A stretch of DNA of 6,647 bases from Wenzhouxiangella sp. (lineage in GTDB: Bacteria; Pseudomonadota; Gammaproteobacteria; Xanthomonadales; Wenzhouxiangellaceae): NCBI GenBank assembly GCA_007127425.1, contig SKZJ01000128.1, positions 1-6,647 of the forward strand. The letters are read 5' to 3'. The stretch's first letter is position 1; each line of letters begins with the position of its first letter. This document shows, one piece after another, positions 1 to 6,099 of this stretch. A program made the translations under genes and the position numbers. The notes under the pieces are model-generated. The model was not told the origin of the DNA. It worked only from the letters and a program-made list of their open reading frames with translations, and did not search any database.

Positions 1-1
1 C

Positions 2-1654
2 GGCGCCCAAGCATTGATGAAGACGCTGGCCGATGCCGGCGTCACCGTCTGTTTCACCAACCCCGGCACCAGCGAGATGCACTTTGTCGCCGCACTCGAC
101 GACGAGCCGCGCATGCGTGCCGTGCTGGGGCTGTTCGAGGGGGTCGCCACCGGCGCGGCCGACGGCTATGCGCGCATGGCCGACAAGCCCGCTGCTGTGC
201 TGTTGCATCTGGGCTGCGGCCTGGGCAACGGCCTGGCCAATCTGCACAACGCGCGCAAGGGCAAGGTACCGGTGGTTAACATCGTCGGCGATCATGCCAC
301 TTATCACCAGCCGCTCGACGCCCAGCTTCAGTCCGACATCGAAACCGTCGCGCGCAATGTGTCGCCGGAATTCGTTCGCAGTTCGCAGAAAACAAAAGAC
401 CTGTGCCGCGATGCGGTCGACGCCATCGCCGCGGCCGTCGGCCCGCCGGGCCGGGTCGCCACCCTGATTCTGCCGGCCGATGTGTCCTGGGGCGAGGGCG
501 GTGAGCCCGCCGCATTGCCAGCATCAAAGAAACCCGAAATGGCCGACGACGAAGTTGTCGACTCAATCGCCGAGGCGATCCGCGGTGGCGGCAAGACCGC
601 GCTATTGCTGGGCGGCCGCGCCCTGCGCGAACCGGCCCTGCTGGAGGCGGCCCGCATTGCCGCTCACAGCGGGGTGAAGGTGTTCTCCGAGGTCTTTCCG
701 ACCCGTCTGGAACGCGGCGCCGGCCGGCCGCCGGTCGAGCGTATCGCCTACCTGGCCGAACTGGCCACCCTGCAATTGTCTGAATTCGACCACCTGGTGC
801 TGGTCGACGCCAAGGCGCCGGTCTCGTTCTTTGCCTACCCCGGCAAGCCCAGCGAGCTCGTTCCTGACCACTGCCAGGTCCACACGCTGGCCACCCCCGC
901 GCAGGACGCTGCGGCCAGCCTGGAAAAACTGGCGCGCGCGATCGGCGCCGACGGCGCCGAGCCCGCGCTGCAGAAAGCCAGCCGCCCGGGCCGCCCGCGC
1001 GGCAAGTTGACGGCCGAGAAAGTCTGCAAGGCCGTCGGCCATCTGCTGCCCGACAACGCCATCATCGTCGACGAGGCCAATACGTCGGGACTGATGCTGC
1101 CGGTGATGACCGCGGGTGCGCCGGCTCATGATCTCATCACGCTCACCGGCGGGGCCATCGGCCAGAGCCTGCCCAACGCCGTCGGCGCGGCCGTCGCCTG
1201 TCCGGACCGCCCGGTACTGGCCCTGGTCGGCGACGGTTCGGCCATGTATACCAACCAGGCCCTGTGGACCATGGCGCGCGAGAAGCTCGACATCACCGTG
1301 GTGGTGTTCGCCAATGCCGCCTACTCGATTCTCAATGTCGAACTCGAGCGCGTCGGCGCTCGCGACAGCGGCGGGCCCAAGGCGCGCGCCCAGCTCGATC
1401 TGACCGGCCCCCGCCTGGACTTTGCCCGCATGGCCCAGGGCATGGGCGTGCATGCCGTACGCACCGAGTCCGCCGAGGACTTCTGCAAGGCCATGGAGTA
1501 CGCGTTCGAGCAACCCGGCCCGCACCTGATCGAAGCGGTCATCCCCGAATCGCTCAATCGCACCAAGCGCCGCATCCTGCCATGGCTGCTGCGATCGCTG
1601 CCCAACATGCCCAGGCCGATGGCACGCGCCCTGAAGCGCAAGCTGGCGCCTTGA
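2..1654 (+). CDS. Thiamine-diphosphate-dependent enzyme, acetolactate synthase large subunit-like (5' end off window)
   Basis: The product belongs to the ThDP enzyme superfamily (acetolactate synthase / benzoylformate decarboxylase group) and probably decarboxylates or ligates a 2-oxo acid in the cytoplasm. Counting TTG 14 as residue 1, the N-terminal ThDP domain carries NPGTSE at 16-21, where Glu21 is the expected cofactor-activating glutamate. A central domain follows. The C-terminal ThDP-binding domain has the metal/diphosphate motif GDG at 406-408, ending at Asn434 in FANAAY. The frame stays open leftward to base 2 and reads GAQAL before MKTL. This matches the usual GAESLV-like start of the family, so the true start is probably one to three codons beyond the window, not TTG 14 or ATG 17. 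The last 31 residues (516-546) form a strongly basic tail. No ilvN-like small subunit is visible, so a true biosynthetic acetolactate synthase is unlikely. The fold is certain; the substrate is unknown. Confidence 0.9.
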   Translation, partial: GAQALMKTLADAGVTVCFTNPGTSEMHFVAALDDEPRMRAVLGLFEGVATGAADGYARMADKPAAVLLHLGCGLGNGLANLHNARKGKVPVVNIVGDHATYHQPLDAQLQSDIETVARNVSPEFVRSSQKTKDLCRDAVDAIAAAVGPPGRVATLILPADVSWGEGGEPAALPASKKPEMADDEVVDSIAEAIRGGGKTALLLGGRALREPALLEAARIAAHSGVKVFSEVFPTRLERGAGRPPVERIAYLAELATLQLSEFDHLVLVDAKAPVSFFAYPGKPSELVPDHCQVHTLATPAQDAAASLEKLARAIGADGAEPALQKASRPGRPRGKLTAEKVCKAVGHLLPDNAIIVDEANTSGLMLPVMTAGAPAHDLITLTGGAIGQSLPNAVGAAVACPDRPVLALVGDGSAMYTNQALWTMAREKLDITVVVFANAAYSILNVELERVGARDSGGPKARAQLDLTGPRLDFARMAQGMGVHAVRTESAEDFCKAMEYAFEQPGPHLIEAVIPESLNRTKRRILPWLLRSLPNMPRPMARALKRKLAP

Positions 1655-1670
1655 CGAGCTTGCAGAGAGA

Positions 1671-1700
1671 ATGAACCGCCGTCACCAACAGGAATCGTGA
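1671..1700 (+). other. Possible 9-codon leader ORF overlapping the dehydratase start
   Basis: ATG at 1671 opens a nine-residue frame (MNRRHQQES) whose TGA stop at 1698-1700 shares its last base with the dehydratase ATG at 1700, giving TGATG. A purine run (GAGAGA) lies directly upstream but is too close to the ATG to be a good ribosome site. The peptide has no run of Thr, Ile, Val or Leu codons, so it does not look like a classical branched-chain attenuator. It may be chance, or may help translational coupling. Confidence 0.15.
1690..1693 (+). promoter_or_regulatory. Ribosome binding site deciding the dehydratase start
   Basis: AGGA lies 6 bases before ATG 1700 but only 3 bases before the in-frame GTG 1697. 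This spacing favours ATG 1700 as the start. Confidence 0.5.
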
Positions 1701-2659
1701 TGTCCTCTGATCTGATCTTGCCCACCTGGACCGATATCGAGCAGGCGGAACAACGCATTGCCGGCCTGGCCCACCGCACACCGGTGCTGACCTCGCGTCA
1801 TTTCAATCGCCGCGTCGGCGCGGAACTGTTTTTCAAATGCGAGAACTTCCAGCGGGTCGGCGCATTCAAGTTTCGTGGCGCCTGCAACGCGATCGCGGCG
1901 TTGTCGGCCGAAGAGGGTGGGCGCGGCATCATCACCCATTCCTCCGGCAACCACGGCCAGGCCGTGGCGCTGGCCGCCCGTCTCAACGGTTACGGGGCCG
2001 TGGTGGTCATGCCGGACAACTCCGCCCGGGTCAAGGTGGAGGCGGTGCGCGAGTACGGCGGAGAAGTGGTCTTCTGTGCGCCGGGAACACAGACGCGCGA
2101 TGCCGCGGTGGCCGACCTGGTCGACCAGCACGGTTACGTGTTCATTCCCCCCTACAACCATCCCGGCATCATCGCCGGCCAGGGCACGGCGGCGAAGGAA
2201 TTGCTGGAGGACATCCCGGATCTGGACGTGATCATGGCGCCGGTTGGTGGCGGCGGCCTGCTCAGTGGTACCGCGATCGCCGCGCGGCATCTTGCGCCGG
2301 GCATTCGCGTCATCGGTGCCGAGCCGCGCAATGCCGACGATGCCGCCCGGTCGTTCCGGTCCGGGAAACTGGAACCGGCATCGCCCGAGCAAACCGTGGC
2401 CGACGGTTTGCGCACCACCCTGGGGCCGATGAACTTCGCCATCATTCGCGAGCATGTCGATGACATCGTGACCGTTTCCGAACAAGCTATCGTTCGCGAC
2501 ATGCGTGCGGTATGGGAACGAATGAAGATCGTCATCGAGCCTTCCTGCGCCGTGCCGCTGGCCGCGCTTGCCGAGAATGACCTCGATGTCGGCGGGCAGC
2601 GGGTCGGCATCATCCTCACCGGAGGCAACGTCGATCTCGATGCTTTACCGTGGTAGCTG
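1700..2659 (+). CDS. PLP-dependent serine/threonine dehydratase, serine racemase-like
   Basis: This is a fold-type II PLP enzyme of 318 residues. Such enzymes deaminate threonine to 2-oxobutyrate or serine to pyruvate, and some racemise serine. PLP Lys57 sits in FKFRGA. SSGNHG at 81-86 is the cofactor/substrate loop, with Ser82 matching the serine racemase acid/base Ser84. GGGG at 183-186 is the phosphate-binding loop. EPRNADD at 208-214 matches the divalent-cation site of mammalian serine racemase (Glu210, Ala214, Asp216). LTGGN at 306-310 places Thr307 where a Ser usually contacts the pyridine nitrogen. It lacks the C-terminal ACT-like domain of biosynthetic IlvA, so isoleucine feedback is not expected. 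It starts 45 bases after the ThDP gene and ends 36 bases before the next start, so co-transcription is likely. Whether it is mainly a threonine dehydratase, serine dehydratase or racemase cannot be told here. The TAG stop occupies 2654-2656; the coordinates include the next codon at most. Confidence 0.9.
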
Positions 2660-2683
2660 GCGCACGTTAGTGCCGACCACGCC

Positions 2684-2689
2684 AAGGAG
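2684..2689 (+). promoter_or_regulatory. Strong ribosome binding site of the DUF294 gene
   Basis: AAGGAG lies 6 bases before ATG 2696. It is the best Shine-Dalgarno match among the plus-strand genes and fixes the start of the 625-residue protein. Confidence 0.75.
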
Positions 2690-2695
2690 CAGGGC

Positions 2696-4573
2696 ATGGA
2701 AGTCGAGCAGCTCGAGATTCGCGATCACCTGAAGCGGCATCCGCCGTTCGACCAGTTGCCCGACCAGTGGCTGGACCGGGTTGCCGGCGAGATCGAGGTC
2801 GGCTATTTCAAGGCCGGCGTGACCCTGCTGGAGTTCGGTGACGAGGTCAACGATCTCGGCTATATCCGTTCCGGTGCGGTCGAGATGTTTCGTCGCGATG
2901 GCGAACTCTACAACCGGCTGGGCGAAGGTGAGATCTTCGGACAACTGGCCCTGATGGGCAATGGCCGTGCCCGTTTCCCGGTCACGGCACAGGAAGATAC
3001 GCTCGTCTATTTCATTCCCGGCGCGTTGTTCCACGAACTGTTCGAACAGGTGGAGACTTTCGCCGACTTTGTCGAGGTCGAAGACCGCACCCGCCTGCGT
3101 CAGACGGCAGCGGCAAGGCTTGGCGACAACCTGCTGCTGACCACGCGGGTCGATCACCTGGTCAGTCTGCATCCGGTGGTGATTGCCGATTCCGCGCGGG
3201 TGCAGCAGGCCGCCGAATTGATGAGCCGGGAAGACATGTCGTCGGTCATCGTGGTGGCCGGCGAACCCGGCGAGGACGTTCTGTCCGGGGACCTGGTCGG
3301 CGTGCTGACCGACAGCGATCTCAGGCGCCGGGTGGTGGCCGAAGCGATGTCGTTCGAAACCCCGGTCAGCGAGGTCATGTCCACCGGGCTGGTCACGATC
3401 GAGCGCGACCAGTTCCTGTTCGAGGCGCTGATGGTCATGCTCCGGGACAAGGTGCATCATTTGCCAGTGCTCGACCGGGGCCGCCTGGTCGGACTCATTG
3501 ATCTATCCGACATCGCCGGTCACGAGTCCCAGTCCAGCCTGTTCGTGGTGCGCAACATCCAGTACCGCAACAGCATCGAGGGGCTGGAGTCGCTGGTTAG
3601 CGATGTGCGTGCCTGTTTCGTGCGCCTGGTCAGGGAGGACGCCAACTCGCACATGATCGGCAGCGCCATGGCCGGCATCGGCCGCGCCTTCAAGCAACGC
3701 CTGCTCGAACTGGGCGAAGAGGCGCTCGGTCCGCCGCCGGTGCCGTATTGCTACCTTGCCCTGGGTTCCATGGCCCGCGACGAGCAGTTCATCGTTACCG
3801 ACCAGGACAACGCCATGGTGCTCGACGATGCGTTCGACCCGGCAGCGCACGACGCGTATTTCCTGGAACTGGCCCGCTTCGTGTCCGATGGCCTGGCCCG
3901 GCTGGGCTATACCTACTGCAAGGGAGACGTCATGGCGACCAACCGGCAGTGGCGCCAGCCGCTGTCGGTGTGGAAGGAGAAGTTCTCGAACTGGATCGGG
4001 CGGCCGAAGCCCGAGACCCTGCTGCACAGCTCGATCTTTTTCGACCTCGACGGCGTTCACGGCAAGACGGTTTTTGCCGGCGAGCTCCAGTCATTCATCG
4101 CCGAAAAGGCCAGCCGCTCGCCGCACTTCCTGGGCTGCCTGGCGCGCAATGCCCAGAACCGCACACCACCGCTGGGCTTCTTCCGCGATTTCGTGCTGGA
4201 GAAGGGCGGGCGGCACGAGAACTCCATCAACCTCAAGCGCCGTGGATCCGGGCCGCTGGTCGACGTGATTCGCGTGCACGCGCTGGCTGCCGCCTCGACG
4301 GCCCAGAACTCCTTCCGGCGGCTCGACGATATTGTCGCCGCCGGCTTCCTGACCGCCAGCATGACGGCCGATCTGTGCGATGCGCTGGAGTTCATCTCCG
4401 TGGTGCGCGCACGCCACCAGGCCGCAGCCATCGAGGCCGGCGATACCCCCAACAACAACATCGACCCCGAGACCCTGTCGAACCTGGAGCGCCGCACCCT
4501 CAAGGATGCCTTCAAGGTGCTGAGCAACGCGCAGAAGTTCCTGAAATTCCGCTACCGGCCGGGTGCTGGCTGA
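2696..4573 (+). CDS. cNMP-binding-like / CBS pair / DUF294 nucleotidyltransferase-like protein
   Basis: This 625-residue cytoplasmic protein combines sensor domains with a GlnD-like nucleotidyltransferase fold. Domains in order: a cyclic-nucleotide-binding-like beta barrel (about 18-125), two CBS motifs (about 158-215 and 222-278) that in other proteins bind adenosyl ligands, a DUF294 nucleotidyltransferase domain (about 300-440), and a DUF294 C-terminal helical domain (about 475-620). The transferase motif is intact: Gly357-Ser358, then Asp369 and Asp371 in TDQDNA. The family signature around GDVMATNRQW (410-419) is also present. The phosphate-binding cassette of the first domain is atypical (FGQ at 81-83, RARF at 91-94), so canonical cAMP binding is doubtful. 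The exonuclease gene follows after 11 bases. From memory, this pair in Pseudomonas and relatives lies beside a sodium:solute symporter and a DUF4212 gene under acetate-responsive control; neither neighbour is in this window. Its target is unknown. Confidence 0.92.
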   Translation: MEVEQLEIRDHLKRHPPFDQLPDQWLDRVAGEIEVGYFKAGVTLLEFGDEVNDLGYIRSGAVEMFRRDGELYNRLGEGEIFGQLALMGNGRARFPVTAQEDTLVYFIPGALFHELFEQVETFADFVEVEDRTRLRQTAAARLGDNLLLTTRVDHLVSLHPVVIADSARVQQAAELMSREDMSSVIVVAGEPGEDVLSGDLVGVLTDSDLRRRVVAEAMSFETPVSEVMSTGLVTIERDQFLFEALMVMLRDKVHHLPVLDRGRLVGLIDLSDIAGHESQSSLFVVRNIQYRNSIEGLESLVSDVRACFVRLVREDANSHMIGSAMAGIGRAFKQRLLELGEEALGPPPVPYCYLALGSMARDEQFIVTDQDNAMVLDDAFDPAAHDAYFLELARFVSDGLARLGYTYCKGDVMATNRQWRQPLSVWKEKFSNWIGRPKPETLLHSSIFFDLDGVHGKTVFAGELQSFIAEKASRSPHFLGCLARNAQNRTPPLGFFRDFVLEKGGRHENSINLKRRGSGPLVDVIRVHALAAASTAQNSFRRLDDIVAAGFLTASMTADLCDALEFISVVRARHQAAAIEAGDTPNNNIDPETLSNLERRTLKDAFKVLSNAQKFLKFRYRPGAG

Positions 4574-4584
4574 GTGGTTGGCTG

Positions 4585-5313
4585 ATGTTCGAGCTGCGCT
4601 CGCGAAGTGACAACGGCCCGTCACGTGACTGGGCGGCGATCATGGCGCGACAGGCCGAGTTGGTGTGCTCGCCGATGCTGCGGGCGTTCTATGACCGTGG
4701 CTGTGTCGAAGCCGATTGCGCGCTACGTGATACACCGCTGGTGGCGCTGGACCTGGAGACCACCGGCCTGGATCCGGAACGGGACAGCGTCGTCAGCCTG
4801 GGCCTGGTGCCGTTCTCGCTCAAGCGCATCGTCTGCCGGGAGTCGGTCTACCGGGTCGTTCAGCCACGCCGCGAGCCCGATGCCCAATCCATCGTCATCC
4901 ATCACATTACCCATTCGGAAATGGCCGCAGCACCCGATATCGCCGACGTGCTGGAACCGTTGCTGGAAGCGCTGGCCGGCAAGGTCATGGTGGTTCACTA
5001 CCGGGCCATCGAGCGCCGTTTCCTGGATGCCGTGTGCCGCAGTCGACTGGGCGAGGGACTGGTCTTTCCGGTCATCGACACTATGGCCATCGAGGCCCGA
5101 GCCCACCCCCGTCGCAAGCCGGGCGTGATCGATCGCTGGCTGGGGCGAAAGCCGATTTCGCTGCGCCTGGCCGCCTGCCGGGAGCGCTACAACCTGCCTC
5201 ACTATGGCGCGCATCATGCGCTGACCGACGCCCTGGCCACTGCCGAACTGTTCCAGGCCCAGGTGGCCCATCGGTATGGTCCCGAAACCCCGGTCGGGGC
5301 GGTGTGGCTATAG
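4585..5313 (+). CDS. DEDDh-family 3'-5' exonuclease (DnaQ/PolC epsilon-like)
   Basis: This 242-residue RNase H-fold exonuclease resembles the DNA polymerase III epsilon proofreading subunit. It should remove nucleotides from 3' ends using two metal ions. The ExoI motif is LDLETTG with Asp56 and Glu58. ExoIII is His210-x4-Asp215 in HHALTDALATAEL, giving the DEDDh type. The ExoII region, VHYRAIERRFLD at 137-148, has Glu143 where epsilon has Asp103. About 50 residues precede the catalytic domain. ATG 4585 is the first start in frame after the DUF294 stop (4571-4573), with only a weak GAGTGG upstream, so translation is probably coupled to the preceding gene. The frame is open far upstream, but that part overlaps the DUF294 gene and is not coding. 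The tight pairing suggests a joint function with the DUF294 protein rather than replication. A dedicated role in proofreading is unlikely because no polymerase contact region is recognisable. Confidence 0.9.
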   Translation: MFELRSRSDNGPSRDWAAIMARQAELVCSPMLRAFYDRGCVEADCALRDTPLVALDLETTGLDPERDSVVSLGLVPFSLKRIVCRESVYRVVQPRREPDAQSIVIHHITHSEMAAAPDIADVLEPLLEALAGKVMVVHYRAIERRFLDAVCRSRLGEGLVFPVIDTMAIEARAHPRRKPGVIDRWLGRKPISLRLAACRERYNLPHYGAHHALTDALATAELFQAQVAHRYGPETPVGAVWL

Positions 5314-5844
5314 CCCGTCGGGTTCGAGGTCGGACCGGGCAAACGGCGCGAAGGCCAACTCGCCCCGGACCGAGCGGAAGTGGTGCAGCGCCCAGTGCAC
5401 CGACGGAAAGGCCAGGTCGTTCCAGGGGATGTCCTCCCACCGGAACAAGTCGACTTCCCGGGACTCCGGGCCGGCTGAATACCCGGGGGTGGCCAGCGTG
5501 GCCCGGTAAATCAGCTGGACCTGGCTGATGCGGGTAATCGAATAGGTGGCCAGCAGCCGGTCGATGTCGAGTTCGGCGCAAGCCTCCTCACGCGCCTCGC
5601 GCCGGGCCCCTTCCTCGGGGCTTTCGCCCAGCTCCAGGTAGCCGGCCGGCAGCGTCCAGAAGCCGTCGCGCGGGTCAATGGCACGGCGACACAAGAGGAT
5701 TCGGTTGTCGTGTTCAACCACGCTGCCGACCACAACCTTGGGATTCTCGTATTGGACATGCCCGCAGCGATCACAAACCAGGCGACGGCGGTCATCGTCG
5801 GGTGGCACGATCCGGGAGAATTCCGGCTCGATCTCGTCGGTCAT
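5308..5844 (-). CDS. Nudix hydrolase, NUDX23-like, with a half zinc ribbon
   Basis: This 178-residue protein is expected to hydrolyse a nucleoside diphosphate linked to another moiety, such as ADP-ribose or FAD. The Nudix box is at 68-90: Gly68-x5-Glu74-x7-Arg82-Glu83-x2-Glu86-Glu87. The metal-binding glutamates are present, but Cys89 replaces the usual Gly. An N-terminal CDRCG at 24-28 followed by YENPKVVVG is the zinc-ribbon part typical of NUDX23-like enzymes, but the first CxxC pair of that ribbon is absent. The ISQV segment (107-110) after the box also fits this clade. ATG 5844-5842 is supported by AAGGA seven bases upstream and gives the usual start region. The gene faces the exonuclease and their stop codons abut. 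Transcription must start in the gap to the right. The natural substrate is not determinable from sequence. Confidence 0.92.
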   Translation of the reverse strand: MTDEIEPEFSRIVPPDDDRRRLVCDRCGHVQYENPKVVVGSVVEHDNRILLCRRAIDPRDGFWTLPAGYLELGESPEEGARREAREEACAELDIDRLLATYSITRISQVQLIYRATLATPGYSAGPESREVDLFRWEDIPWNDLAFPSVHWALHHFRSVRGELAFAPFARSDLEPDGL

Positions 5845-5851
5845 TTCACTT

Positions 5852-5856
5852 TCCTT
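5852..5856 (-). promoter_or_regulatory. Ribosome binding site of the Nudix gene
   Basis: AAGGA on the minus strand lies seven bases before ATG 5844. It supports this start, and so shows that the missing first half of the zinc ribbon is not simply a misplaced start. Confidence 0.65.
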
Positions 5857-5907
5857 CGCTCACGTCGAAAGCGTTCCGAACAGTAGCTTACCTCGCCCAG
5901 TAGTCAC

Positions 5908-5926
5908 GCCATGTGGAAGACATGGC
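5908..5926. repeat. Perfect 7-bp inverted repeat
   Basis: GCCATGT at 5908-5914 and ACATGGC at 5920-5926 are perfect complements around a 5-base centre (GGAAG). It lies 64 bases upstream of the Nudix start. It could be an operator for a dimeric regulator or a small hairpin. There is no T-tract, so it is not an intrinsic terminator. Confidence 0.45.
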
Positions 5927-5949
5927 TAATGAGCCCCGAAGGAAAATGA

Positions 5950-6000
5950 CCCGGAAGACGTCATAACGCGCCGTTACCGGGCGTCTTGCCTCAGTGCAAG
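5950..6000. repeat. Cluster of interleaved inverted repeats
   Basis: Four complementary pairs are packed here. CCCGG 5950-5954 pairs with CCGGG 5977-5981. AAGACG 5955-5960 pairs with CGTCTT 5982-5987. TAACG 5964-5968 pairs with CGTTA 5972-5976 around a 3-base loop. CTTGC 5985-5989 pairs with GCAAG 5996-6000. The first two cross each other (order A, B, A', B'), so they are pseudoknot-capable or mutually exclusive, and the last overlaps the second. This may be a structured leader, small RNA or binding region. It matches no class I recognise. Confidence 0.4.
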
Positions 6001-6017
6001 CGTGACATCGAACAACA

Positions 6018-6031
6018 TTGAGCGAGGTCAA
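6018..6031. promoter_or_regulatory. Candidate FNR/DNR-type box
   Basis: TTGAG-CGAG-GTCAA matches 8 of the 10 specified bases of the FNR consensus TTGAT-N4-ATCAA, with the four-base spacer preserved. A weak TAGGCT at 6055-6060 would place the box near -42 for rightward transcription. Oxygen- or NO-responsive control of the RnfB gene would make sense, but a single imperfect match is weak evidence. Confidence 0.3.
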
Positions 6032-6084
6032 TACGTTGGGTGTCTGATAAGAGGTAGGCTTGGCTAATGATGGGTAGCACGAAT

Positions 6085-6099
6085 GCCCGGGTGACGGGC
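6085..6099. repeat. GC-rich stem-loop with alternative partner
   Basis: GCCCG 6085-6089 and CGGGC 6095-6099 form a perfect 5-bp stem with loop GGTGA. The same left arm can pair with a second CGGGC at 6111-6115. No T-tract follows, so this is not an intrinsic terminator. Confidence 0.35.

Noticed and set aside
602..1525. 307-codon antisense open frame across the ThDP gene
   Set aside because: Composition is typical of a high-GC antisense shadow, with no recognisable motif, and the plus-strand gene is unambiguous.
1682..2485. 267-codon antisense frame over the dehydratase
   Set aside because: No motif, no ribosome site, and it fully overlaps a clear PLP enzyme.
2645..3460. 271-codon antisense frame over the cNMP/CBS domains
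   Set aside because: Shadow of a clearly coding plus-strand gene; composition dominated by His, Gln, Arg and Asp.
3748..4584. Upstream extension of the exonuclease frame inside the DUF294 gene
   Set aside because: The extension is rich in Arg, Pro and Gly and overlaps a well-matched DUF294 domain. It is the usual out-of-frame openness of high-GC DNA. The real start is ATG 4585.
5288..5299. Hairpin CCCC-GGTC-GGGG as a minus-strand terminator after the Nudix gene
   Set aside because: The stem is only 4 bp and is followed on the minus strand by just three T's, within the exonuclease coding end. Too weak for an intrinsic terminator call.
5911..5949. 12-codon frame MWKTWLMSPEGK
   Set aside because: No ribosome site, and its start lies inside a perfect inverted repeat, so the frame is probably chance.
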